8,824 nt of DNA from Woeseiaceae bacterium (GTDB taxonomy: Bacteria > Pseudomonadota > Gammaproteobacteria > Steroidobacterales > Woeseiaceae): the NCBI GenBank assembly GCA_022866645.1, contig JALHUQ010000324.1, positions 1 through 8,824 on the forward strand. Direction: 5' to 3'. The position numbers and the translations under genes are program-made. Below, one piece after another: positions 1-6,190 of the stretch. The notes beneath the pieces were generated by a model that worked only from the letters and a program-made list of their open reading frames with translations, was not told where the DNA came from and did no database searches. Numbering within the stretch: the stretch's first letter is position 1; each line of letters begins with the position of its first letter.

Positions 1-543
1 ATACGCGGTTACGGCGACCCGGAATTCGACAATGAAGGGCGTTACCTTGAAGTGCAGTTAGGCGGGATCAGTGTGGTGTCCCTGTATTTGCCATCCGGCT
101 CATCCGGTGATGTCAGGCAGGAAGCAAAATACCGCTGCCTCGATTCGTTCTCGGAACATCTGCAGAAGCTGCAACGCAAGAAGTCGGAATACATAATTTG
201 CGGCGACTGGAATATCGCGCACAAAGAGATCGATCTGAAGAACTGGAAAGGCAACAAAAAGAATTCGGGATTTTTGCCGGAAGAGCGTGCCTGGATGGAC
301 AAGGTATTTGGCGAGTATCGCTACACCGACGCTTTTCGCACGCTCCCACAAGAACCCGACCAGTACACGTGGTGGTCGAATCGCGGCCGGGCCTGGGACA
401 CCAATGTCGGTTGGCGTATCGATTACCAGGTAATCACTCCGGGGCTCAATGATAAGGTTGAACAGACGGCGATCTACCGGGCTGAACGGTTTTCGGTCCA
501 TGCGCCGGTATTCTTCGATTACAACTGGGCTTATGGCACCTGA
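1..543 (+). CDS. xth: Exodeoxyribonuclease III, 3' part (5' end outside window)
   Basis: AP endonuclease / 3'-5' exonuclease of base-excision repair, from the exonuclease-endonuclease-phosphatase (EEP) superfamily. The reading frame is open from base 1 and 180 residues are visible; the family is usually about 255-270 long, so roughly the first third is missing. Visible family motifs are the 'SLYLPSG' strand with the active-site Tyr (visible residue 29), 'CGDWNIAHKEIDL' with the Asp and Asn that act in catalysis and metal binding (69 and 71), 'GFLPEERAWMD', 'TWW', 'WRIDY' with the Asp that pairs with the catalytic His (141), and the C-terminal 'FSVHAPV' with the catalytic His (167). Oddity: this last motif is normally S-D-H-x-P, and the Asp, a metal ligand in the family, is Val here (codon 496-498, GTC). 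The 3' end overlaps the next gene by 11 bases, so it is probably translationally coupled to the permease. Identity is secure from the motifs; full activity is not. Confidence 0.95.
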   Translation: MRGYGDPEFDNEGRYLEVQLGGISVVSLYLPSGSSGDVRQEAKYRCLDSFSEHLQKLQRKKSEYIICGDWNIAHKEIDLKNWKGNKKNSGFLPEERAWMDKVFGEYRYTDAFRTLPQEPDQYTWWSNRGRAWDTNVGWRIDYQVITPGLNDKVEQTAIYRAERFSVHAPVFFDYNWAYGT

Positions 544-1804
544 CATCGACGAAAACAGAGCCCTGAAGGAGGGCTACAGGGAAGCGATTCTGAACCGCCG
601 CATGCTTACATGCGTCTTTACGGGGTTTACATCAGGGCTGCCATTGTACGTCCTGTTCCAACTTATCCCCGGTTGGCTTCGCGTCGAAGGCGTTGGTCTC
701 GCGGAAATTGGTTTCTTCGCGCTGGTGCAGTTTCCCTATACGTGGAAGTTCCTGTGGTCGCCAGTGATGGACAGGTTCACATTGCCGTTTCTGGGGCATC
801 GCCGCGGCTGGATGTTGCTGACACAAATTGCGTTACTGATTTCACTGGCGGTCATGGGTTTCATCAAACCGGATCTATCCCTTTGGACCGTCGCGTATCT
901 GTCCGTTGCGGTTGCTTTTTTCAGCGCCAGCCAGGACATCGTGCTCGACGCATACCGGCGTGAGTTGCTACCCGATGTTGAACTTGGCCTCGGCAACTCC
1001 ATACACGTTCAGGCGTATCGCCTTTCAGGTCTCGTTCCCGGTGCGTTGGGTTTTATTCTCGCGGATCTCTTCGACTGGCACCTGGTGTTTATTGTCATTG
1101 CGCTGTTCATGTTAGTTGGCATCGTAATGACATTGGTCATTGATGAAGCGATTAAGGAGCCAACGCCGCCCAAATCTATGCGCGACGCTGTGATATTGCC
1201 GTTTCGAGATTTCATCGGGCGTTCGGGTCTCGCACCAGCGTTACTCGTGCTCGCATTTCTGTTTCTCTACAAGCTCGGCGACAATATGGCCACTGCTCTG
1301 CAGTCGCCGTTTTTTATCGACGTGGGTTTTACACTGACGCAAATTGGCGCTATCGCAAAGACGGCGGGGCTGGCAGCAGCAGTCTTTGGTGGAATGGTGG
1401 GCGGGCTGATCATGATTAAGCTGTCTATCAACCGTGCGCTTTGGCTGTTCGGGGTGGTTCAGGTAGTGAGCATTCTGGGTTTCGCCCTATTGTCGGAAAT
1501 CGGCGCCAATCCGTGGATGCTGGGTATTGCCGTCGTGTTCGAGTATCTCGGTGTCGGTCTCGGGTCGGCTGCTCTCATCGCGTTTATGGCACGTACGACC
1601 AATCCCGCGTTTGCGGCCACGCAATTGGCCTTGTTTACAGCATTGGCATCGGTGCCGCGTGTGTTTGCCAATGCCGTGACCGGCGTCATCGTTGAAAACG
1701 TGGGATGGACGAACTTCTTTCTGCTCTGTACCGCGCTTGCCATCCCAGGGATGTTGTTGTTGTTCAAAGTCGCGCCCTGGAATGAAGACTCTGCGCGTGA
1801 GTGA
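533..1804 (+). CDS. ampG: AmpG-family MFS permease (probable anhydromuropeptide importer)
   Basis: Inner-membrane major-facilitator protein of 423 residues, predicted to import GlcNAc-anhydro-MurNAc-peptides from the periplasm for cell-wall recycling. Family signatures: 'FTGFTSGLPLY' in TM1 (about 29-39), 'PYTWKFLWSPVMDR' with the following 'GHRRGW' loop (68-93), 'ASQDIVLDAYR' (132-142), 'YKLGDNMA' at the start of the second half (246-253), and 'FEYLGVGLGSAALIAFMARTTNPAFAATQ' split over two helices (336-364). About 12 hydrophobic helices are seen with a central loop near 205-225; E. coli AmpG is longer (about 490 residues, 14 TM). I chose the ATG at 533 because it leaves a short cytoplasmic tail before TM1. 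No strong Shine-Dalgarno sits in front of it, and it lies inside the xth 3' end, which fits coupled translation. An inner ATG at 602 would leave almost no tail. A related siderophore or other small-molecule MFS carrier is a less likely alternative. Confidence 0.88.
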   Translation: MAPDIDENRALKEGYREAILNRRMLTCVFTGFTSGLPLYVLFQLIPGWLRVEGVGLAEIGFFALVQFPYTWKFLWSPVMDRFTLPFLGHRRGWMLLTQIALLISLAVMGFIKPDLSLWTVAYLSVAVAFFSASQDIVLDAYRRELLPDVELGLGNSIHVQAYRLSGLVPGALGFILADLFDWHLVFIVIALFMLVGIVMTLVIDEAIKEPTPPKSMRDAVILPFRDFIGRSGLAPALLVLAFLFLYKLGDNMATALQSPFFIDVGFTLTQIGAIAKTAGLAAAVFGGMVGGLIMIKLSINRALWLFGVVQVVSILGFALLSEIGANPWMLGIAVVFEYLGVGLGSAALIAFMARTTNPAFAATQLALFTALASVPRVFANAVTGVIVENVGWTNFFLLCTALAIPGMLLLFKVAPWNEDSARE

Positions 1805-2150
1805 CACTGAAGTTCGCGTTGGCCGGTTTGACGAACTCGCTGACCCCGGCTGCCGCGAGTTTTCGATTGGTGATGGCGACTGGCCGTTTCGCGGTTTCGT
1901 TATTCGTCAGGGCGACGATATTTTCGCTTACCAGAACTTTTGTGTGCACGTCGGCCATCCGCTGAACTGGTCGCCGAATCGATTTCTGACCAAAGATGGT
2001 GCGGCGATTATCTGTGCGTCACACGGTGCGACTTACGAAATAGAGACTGGACACTGTTTTGCCGGGCCCGGCTTCGGCAAGTCCTTGCGAAAAGTGGCCG
2101 TAACGGTGCGAGACGGCGTGGTATTCGTCAGCGGGCCGAACAGCATGTAG
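1782..2150 (+). CDS. Small Rieske [2Fe-2S] ferredoxin-like protein
   Basis: Single-domain Rieske protein of 122 residues with no signal peptide or membrane anchor, so it is expected to be a soluble cytoplasmic electron carrier. The cluster ligands are visible as C54-x-H56 ('FCVHVGHPL') and C78-x2-H81 ('CASHGATYEIETG'), followed by 'FAGPGFGKSL', the usual strand after box 2 in ferredoxin subunits of ring-hydroxylating dioxygenases and the small nitrite-reductase-type subunit. It lacks the catalytic non-heme iron domain of an oxygenase alpha subunit. No reductase or oxygenase partner gene lies in the window, so its electron donor and acceptor are unknown. The ATG at 1782 overlaps the end of the permease gene by 23 bases; an in-frame GTG at 1797 would overlap by 8 and give 117 residues, and I cannot decide between them. 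The gene ends 6 bases before the convergent stop of the acidic protein gene. The Rieske fold is secure; the physiological role is open. Confidence 0.9.
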   Translation: MKTLRVSDTEVRVGRFDELADPGCREFSIGDGDWPFRGFVIRQGDDIFAYQNFCVHVGHPLNWSPNRFLTKDGAAIICASHGATYEIETGHCFAGPGFGKSLRKVAVTVRDGVVFVSGPNSM

Positions 2151-2156
2151 CGCAGG

Positions 2157-2447
2157 TTAGAGGTTATCGAGAAACTCTAACGGGTCGTGAAATCCGCTCG
2201 GCATCTCGCCCTCTTTAGTGCCAACGTAATCATCCGGATCCATGTCAACAGAACCGGACCAGTCTTCCGGAGGGCTGATCTCAAGCAGCAACATTTGCGG
2301 CCAGTTTTCGATTTCAAGTTCTCCAACGGTGCCGTCGAACTGTTGAATCTCGATCGTGCCGTCATCTTCATCAACAGCAACAACCTCGAACACTGTCCCG
2401 CTCGGTCTGCGAAACCAGTGCCCCACGGCGGGAAATTGTACGTCCAT
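2157..2447 (-). CDS. Small acidic protein, DUF6763-like, function unknown
   Basis: Ninety-six residues with the pattern 'GHWFRRPSGTVFEVVAVDED...IEIQQFDGTVGELEIENW', which I recognise as resembling the uncharacterised DUF6763 family of gammaproteobacteria; the name is from memory and should be checked. No signal peptide, transmembrane helix or known catalytic motif is visible. It is strikingly acidic: I count 23 Asp/Glu against 3 Lys/Arg, with clusters at 'VDEDDG' (25-30) and 'DMDPDDY' (68-74). The N-terminal half looks like a small beta-barrel alternating hydrophobic and charged residues; the C-terminal third ('ISPPEDW...MPSGFHDPLEFLDNL') looks extended. The ATG at 2447 is supported by an AGAGG Shine-Dalgarno 9 bases upstream (2457-2461). 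It follows trmB on the same strand after a 72-base gap that holds a candidate promoter, so it may be transcribed alone as well as with trmB. Confidence 0.8.
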   Translation of the reverse strand: MDVQFPAVGHWFRRPSGTVFEVVAVDEDDGTIEIQQFDGTVGELEIENWPQMLLLEISPPEDWSGSVDMDPDDYVGTKEGEMPSGFHDPLEFLDNL

Positions 2448-2485
2448 GATGGTCTGCCTCTGGCTAGTTATTGCACTTACTTATA

Positions 2486-2513
2486 GTTATAGAACAAGTT
2501 CAGCGAAGTGCAA
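2486..2513 (-). promoter_or_regulatory. Candidate sigma70 promoter for the DUF6763-like gene
   Basis: Read on the minus strand, TTGCAC (2508-2513) and TATAAC (2486-2491) are separated by 16 bases. The -10 matches the consensus at 5 of 6 positions; the -35 matches only in its TTG. It sits in the trmB-DUF6763 gap, would start transcription near 2479, and leaves a leader of about 30 bases before the ATG at 2447. This is inferred from sequence only. Confidence 0.4.
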
Positions 2514-2519
2514 GTCCGT

Positions 2520-3218
2520 TTAGTTACTTATAGACCTGGTAAAGCGCCAGTCGCAGATTCGATAGCCCCTCTTGAGCCCGCGCCGCTCGAATTTCGTCTG
2601 CGGTCGGTCGAGCGGAAGCTCCCCAATGTGCTCACGCCTCTCGGTACACGAGAATCGTTCGGATCGAGACAGAGCCTCATCGATGTGCTCTCTGTAATCT
2701 GCCCAGTCGGTTGCGATATTCAGAGTGCCACCATCACCCAAACAATCAGCGACCAACTGCAAAAAACTGTCTTGTACGATGCGGCGTTTATGGTGGCGCT
2801 TCTTCGGCCAGGGGTCGGGGAAGTAAAGATTGACGCGCGACAGCGATGCTATCGGGATCTGACACGTGAGAACGTCGATGGCATCGTGCATCAGCAAACG
2901 CAGGTTATCGACTCCCGCGTCGCGGGCTTTCAACAAGCAATGACCGACACCCGGTTCGTGGACCTCAATGCCAAGGTAGTTTTTGTCGGGATTTTCTGCC
3001 GCCTGCTGGACCAGGGTTTCGCCGTTGCCGAATCCAATTTCAAGGATGATGGGAGCGGTTCGACCAAATATCGCCTCGAGGTCTAATGCAGCGCCCGAGT
3101 ACTCCAGACCGAACCTGGGCCACAATTCCTGCAGCGCTTTTTGCTGCGATGGAGTGAGTCGCCCGGTCCGCCGGACAAAGCTGCGAATAGGCCTTTTGTG
3201 CTGAATTTCTTCTTCCAT
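2520..3218 (-). CDS. trmB: tRNA (guanine-N7-)-methyltransferase (tRNA m7G46 methylation)
   Basis: SAM-dependent enzyme that methylates N7 of G46 in the variable loop of tRNAs; cytoplasmic. With the ATG at 3218 the protein is 232 residues, normal for bacterial TrmB. Signatures in order: basic N-terminus 'KRPIRSFVRRTGRLT' (8-22), SAM-binding 'LEIGFGNGE' (59-67), 'GIEVHEPGVG' (83-92), the family hallmark 'NLYFPDPWPKKRHHKRR' (130-146), 'IATDWADYREH' (168-178), and C-terminal 'TKFERRGLKRGY' (208-219), which contributes to the tRNA/SAM site. The frame is open to a TTG at 3245, adding nine residues that do not resemble the family, so I prefer the ATG although no strong Shine-Dalgarno precedes it. 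It is the first of two minus-strand genes, followed by the DUF6763-like gene, and no obvious hairpin terminator lies between them. Identification is secure. Confidence 0.96.
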   Translation of the reverse strand: MEEEIQHKRPIRSFVRRTGRLTPSQQKALQELWPRFGLEYSGAALDLEAIFGRTAPIILEIGFGNGETLVQQAAENPDKNYLGIEVHEPGVGHCLLKARDAGVDNLRLLMHDAIDVLTCQIPIASLSRVNLYFPDPWPKKRHHKRRIVQDSFLQLVADCLGDGGTLNIATDWADYREHIDEALSRSERFSCTERREHIGELPLDRPQTKFERRGLKRGYRICDWRFTRSISN

Positions 3219-3402
3219 GAGGGGTCGAATTCTAATTAAGAACAACGCTCGCTGCCGAGTCTTTTACCGGGCGCTGCGATGCCGGCAAGTTTCCTGAATT
3301 CGGCAAGCAAATATTCGTGGCGTATCCGTTTCAGATTTGTAGCATTGGCACGCTTACAACAGTATGCTTAACCACACTGTAGAAAAAACATGAGGGACTA
3401 TT
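3219..3402. promoter_or_regulatory. Divergent intergenic region between trmB and the TonB receptor gene
   Basis: This 184-base gap must hold the control signals of both genes. Plus-strand elements are TTGGCA at 3345-3350 (5 of 6 to a -35) and TATGCT at 3363-3368 (4 of 6 to a -10), but only 12 bases separate them, so I cannot assemble a convincing sigma70 promoter. TTGTA (3337-3341) and TACAA (3355-3359) form short inverted arms around the -35-like box, which could be a repressor site. No Fur-box-like AT-rich palindrome is visible, so iron control is not supported by the sequence. Confidence 0.3.
3392..3396 (+). promoter_or_regulatory. Ribosome binding site fixing the GTG start of the TonB receptor
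   Basis: GAGGG lies 6 bases before the GTG at 3403, an ideal distance. The nearby ATG at 3390 is in another frame and reaches a stop after six codons, so the GTG is the best start and gives a complete signal peptide. Confidence 0.65.
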
Positions 3403-5577
3403 GTGGCTAAATTACGCAATTTCAAAGACTTAAGCGCTGGACTCAAGCTTACGGCAGTGACGACGGCGTTGGCATCTGCGGCAGTTGTTGTTTTTACACT
3501 ACCAACTATCGCCCTGGCACAGGACGGCGCTGCTTCGGCCATGCTGGAAGAGATCGTAACGACAGCGCGCAAGCGCAGTAAGGCGGAAGCCGTTCAGGAT
3601 GTTCCTATCGCCATATCCGCTTTTGGCGCAGTGCAGCTCGACGCACTCTTTGTTAAGAAGCTTGACGACCTGAGTTATCTGATGCCGAACGTTCAGCTCG
3701 AGGCTGTCGGCACCTTCCCGGGCGTTCAAAACTTCTCGATTCGTGGTCAGGGCATCAACAGCTCGATTCCGTCGGTTGATCCGACAGTGGGTGTTTTTGT
3801 TGATGGTGTGTACATGGGTACGACCTACGGCGTTGTAATCGACACCTTCGATCTCGAGTCCGTCGAAGTCCTGCGCGGACCGCAGGGACTCCTGTTCGGT
3901 CGCAACGTAACCGGCGGCGCAGTTGTTCTTCGTAACGCACGACCGGACGGCGAGTTTGGAGCGCGCGTCCGTGTCGGCGCGACTGATGCCCAACAATACA
4001 ATATGGCTGCAGCCCTCGAAGGCTCGCTGATTCAGGACAAGCTCGCAGGCAAAGTCGTCGTCTACTACGATGACGACCAGGGCTATTACGAAGGCACCAC
4101 GATTGGACGTGATGTCGGCGCAATGACCACCAAGATAATTCGACCGACATTTGTATGGACGCCGAACGAACATGACGATGTAACGCTGATCATGGAGTCC
4201 GGCGAATCCAAGGGCGATGGCGCTATTTGGTCCAATGTCACTGCACAACGGGCAGGAGCGATACCCGAGTTCACAACTATTGCGAACGACCCCGGCTACA
4301 CGGATATGAAATGGCACCAGGCCATGCTTGAAGTCAACATCGCAGATGTTGGTAAGGGTACATTGACGAATATCGCCGGTTGGCGACACGTCGGCGCGGC
4401 GTCGGCGACTGATATCGACGGCATCAGCGCACCGATCTTCTACGTCCCGGGCTCCACCAGCCAGGATCAGGTAAGCAACGAAATTCGATGGTCGGGTGAC
4501 GTCACAGACAACTGGCAAGCGACAGCAGGTTTGTACTATTTTGAGCAGAACATTAATTATCGTGAAGGACGTTACATTCAGGTCGTCGTGCTGAGAGCTC
4601 TTGGCGGCGATATGGATGCCAAGAATGTTGGTGCGTTCTGGAATAACGACTTCCAAATCCTCGATGATTTTTCCATGTCGGTCGGCCTTCGTTACACCGG
4701 TGAAAAGAAATCTGCCCAGATTATTAGCGGCGTCGGCGGCGGTTGTACGGAGGTAGTCACATTCGACTGCACCTTCGACAACCTGTCAGGCGATTGGACC
4801 AACGTTACACCGAAGATCGGCTTGCAGTGGGAATTGGGTGACTCCGGGCAAATCTACAGCTTTTGGTCGAAGGGCTATCGTTCTGGTGGCTTTAACTTCC
4901 GCAATGCCAAGCCGAACGTAATTCCGCCTGGCCCGACCAAAGAAGAAGAAAACACGACCATCGAAATCGGCTACAAGTCAGACTTTCTTGATGGGCGTAT
5001 GCGCCTGAACGCTGCTATTTTCCATAATGAAATCGAGGGCATGCAGCGCGAACTCAATATCGGTGACCCCGACGTTGTGGTCCTGCAGGGAACCATCAAT
5101 GCGGGCGACGTCACAATCTGGGGTCTGGAGCTGGACTTCGTCGGCATGATTACCGACAACTTCTCGGTCAGCGCCTCCTACGGTCATCAGGAAGGGGAGT
5201 ACGACAAGGTCAATCCGGACTTCGCGTCATTCCTCGGCCCTGATCTTCCAAGGCTTGCACCGAACAACTACAGTGTCGGTCTCTCACTTGACCTTCCAAT
5301 GAGCGGTGCGGGATTGATAAATCTGGCGACCAATTACAGTTTTCGTGAGGAGCATCCGTATAACGACTCAAACACAGAGATCTTCGGTGATCAAAAACGC
5401 TTGAGCGCGAGTGCGAACTGGTTCCTGCCGAACGATGCATGGCAGATTTCGCTGTACGGAAAAAATCTGACCGATGAAGCAAACTGGGGCAACCTGACCT
5501 CAATCGCTGGCCTTTTCACGGCCGGCCCGATGCAGAAAGGGCGCATTTACGGTCTCGAAGTTAATTACCGCCAATAG
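3403..5577 (+). CDS. TonB-dependent outer-membrane receptor
   Basis: Outer-membrane active transporter of 724 residues, energised by TonB-ExbB-ExbD, with unknown substrate. Residues 1-39 form a signal peptide: basic N-terminus, hydrophobic stretch about 15-35, and an A-L-A cleavage site before Q40. A TonB-box-like segment 'LEEIVTTARKR' (48-58) comes next, then the plug domain (about 62-180) with 'FSIRGQG' (111-117), 'GVFVDGVYMG' (130-139) and 'VEVLRGPQGLLFGRNVTGGAV' (split over 154-174). The rest is a beta-barrel of alternating strands with 'YRSGGFNFR' and 'NTTIEIGYKSDFLDGRMRLN' features typical of the iron-complex receptor group common in marine proteobacteria and sphingomonads. No N-terminal signalling extension for an ECF sigma factor is present. 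Oddity: the chain ends in '...LEVNYRQ', whereas these barrels usually end in Phe or another aromatic residue. No transport partner, hydrolase or regulator is adjacent, so siderophore, vitamin, glycan or lipid ligands all remain possible. Confidence 0.95.
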   Translation: MAKLRNFKDLSAGLKLTAVTTALASAAVVVFTLPTIALAQDGAASAMLEEIVTTARKRSKAEAVQDVPIAISAFGAVQLDALFVKKLDDLSYLMPNVQLEAVGTFPGVQNFSIRGQGINSSIPSVDPTVGVFVDGVYMGTTYGVVIDTFDLESVEVLRGPQGLLFGRNVTGGAVVLRNARPDGEFGARVRVGATDAQQYNMAAALEGSLIQDKLAGKVVVYYDDDQGYYEGTTIGRDVGAMTTKIIRPTFVWTPNEHDDVTLIMESGESKGDGAIWSNVTAQRAGAIPEFTTIANDPGYTDMKWHQAMLEVNIADVGKGTLTNIAGWRHVGAASATDIDGISAPIFYVPGSTSQDQVSNEIRWSGDVTDNWQATAGLYYFEQNINYREGRYIQVVVLRALGGDMDAKNVGAFWNNDFQILDDFSMSVGLRYTGEKKSAQIISGVGGGCTEVVTFDCTFDNLSGDWTNVTPKIGLQWELGDSGQIYSFWSKGYRSGGFNFRNAKPNVIPPGPTKEEENTTIEIGYKSDFLDGRMRLNAAIFHNEIEGMQRELNIGDPDVVVLQGTINAGDVTIWGLELDFVGMITDNFSVSASYGHQEGEYDKVNPDFASFLGPDLPRLAPNNYSVGLSLDLPMSGAGLINLATNYSFREEHPYNDSNTEIFGDQKRLSASANWFLPNDAWQISLYGKNLTDEANWGNLTSIAGLFTAGPMQKGRIYGLEVNYRQ

Positions 5578-5596
5578 TTTTCGAAAACAGTGCATC

Positions 5597-5634
5597 AAGG
5601 CCGCCCTGGCTTAGCCCGGGCGGCCTTTTTATTT
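5597..5634 (+). terminator. Intrinsic terminator of the TonB receptor gene
   Basis: A perfect 10-base-pair GC-rich stem (5597-5606 with 5618-5627) is followed by a T run (5626-5630, then ATTT). The loop can pair further as GGC-TTA-GCC, so the hairpin is very stable. It begins 19 bases after the stop codon. The stop codon of the convergent acyltransferase gene (5629-5631) lies in its T tract. Read from the minus strand the same hairpin has only a poor T run, so it should act mainly on plus-strand transcripts. Confidence 0.9.
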
Positions 5635-6186
5635 GGCAAATCGTACCGGGCTGGTTCGCTCTGGCCATCGCCCTTCGATCGTGGCATAAAAATCGGCACA
5701 CTTCCGGAGATCGACAGCGGTGTCGCCCGTTACATCGAGCCGGCCGCCAATGCCAATTCTCTTGTTCCGATAATCAAGAAAGCCGAGAAGAATCGGAACC
5801 TTCGCATCTGTCGCTATGCGATAGAAGCCGGATTTCCATCCGTCTCTCAGGGCACGAGTCCCTTCGGGCGCGAGCCCGAAAAAGAACGTTTCATTCGCCT
5901 CGAACATGGCGACCGCTATCGCGACTGCAGACCCTGCCTGAGATCGATCGAGCGGAACTCCACCAAGTCCTCGTAGCAACGCCCCCAGCGGAAACCAGAA
6001 CAAGCTGTGTTTGGCGAAGAATCGAACATCAAGTCCTACTGCGACTTTGTAGACTAGTGCCCAGAATCCGTCCCAGTTCGACGTATGTGGCGCGGCAATC
6101 AATACCGCCTTGGGCAGGTCCGGAATCTCGCCGACCGGCGTCCACCCTCCGACCCACAGTATTAGCCGCGCAAGTCGCTTCAACAT
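5629..6186 (-). CDS. PlsC-like (lysophospholipid-type) acyltransferase
   Basis: Small acyltransferase of 185 residues in the glycerolipid LPLAT superfamily. It carries all four blocks: 'HTSNWD' as the catalytic HX4D (H34, D39), 'GGVPLDRS' with the block II Arg (81), 'LAPEGTR' as the substrate-binding block III (105-111), and 'VPILLGF' as block IV (130-136). The HTSNWDGFW form and short length resemble a compact, poorly characterised LPLAT subgroup found in gammaproteobacteria rather than classical PlsC (about 240 residues), so the acceptor need not be lysophosphatidic acid. There is an N-terminal amphipathic or weakly hydrophobic segment (about 2-16) and no full membrane span, so it probably sits on the inner leaflet of the cytoplasmic membrane. 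The ATG at 6186 is preferred over an upstream TTG at 6240, which would add 18 non-family residues. It lies 4 bases after the stop of the MMPL exporter, implying one transcript and coupled translation. Confidence 0.88.
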   Translation of the reverse strand: MLKRLARLILWVGGWTPVGEIPDLPKAVLIAAPHTSNWDGFWALVYKVAVGLDVRFFAKHSLFWFPLGALLRGLGGVPLDRSQAGSAVAIAVAMFEANETFFFGLAPEGTRALRDGWKSGFYRIATDAKVPILLGFLDYRNKRIGIGGRLDVTGDTAVDLRKCADFYATIEGRWPERTSPVRFAK

Positions 6187-6190
6187 GACT

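Noticed and set aside
2477..2533. A 10-base direct repeat (TTACTTATAG at 2477-2486 and 2524-2533).
   Set aside because: Only two AT-rich copies, one in the 3' end of trmB; not enough for a regulator site or mobile-element mark.
2508..3086. A 192-codon plus-strand open frame opposite trmB.
   Set aside because: TrmB signatures on the minus strand are unmistakable and the plus-strand product resembles nothing.
3390..3410. A six-codon open frame (ATG to TAA) overlapping the receptor's GTG start, a possible leader peptide.
   Set aside because: It has no Shine-Dalgarno and its own RBS position is not plausible; the strong GAGGG serves the GTG. Chance is the simplest explanation.
3499..4656. A 385-codon open frame on the minus strand inside the TonB receptor gene.
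   Set aside because: It is antisense to a receptor with clear domains, its translation has no family motif and an odd composition rich in Cys and Arg, and it shows no RBS. It is a by-product of codon bias.
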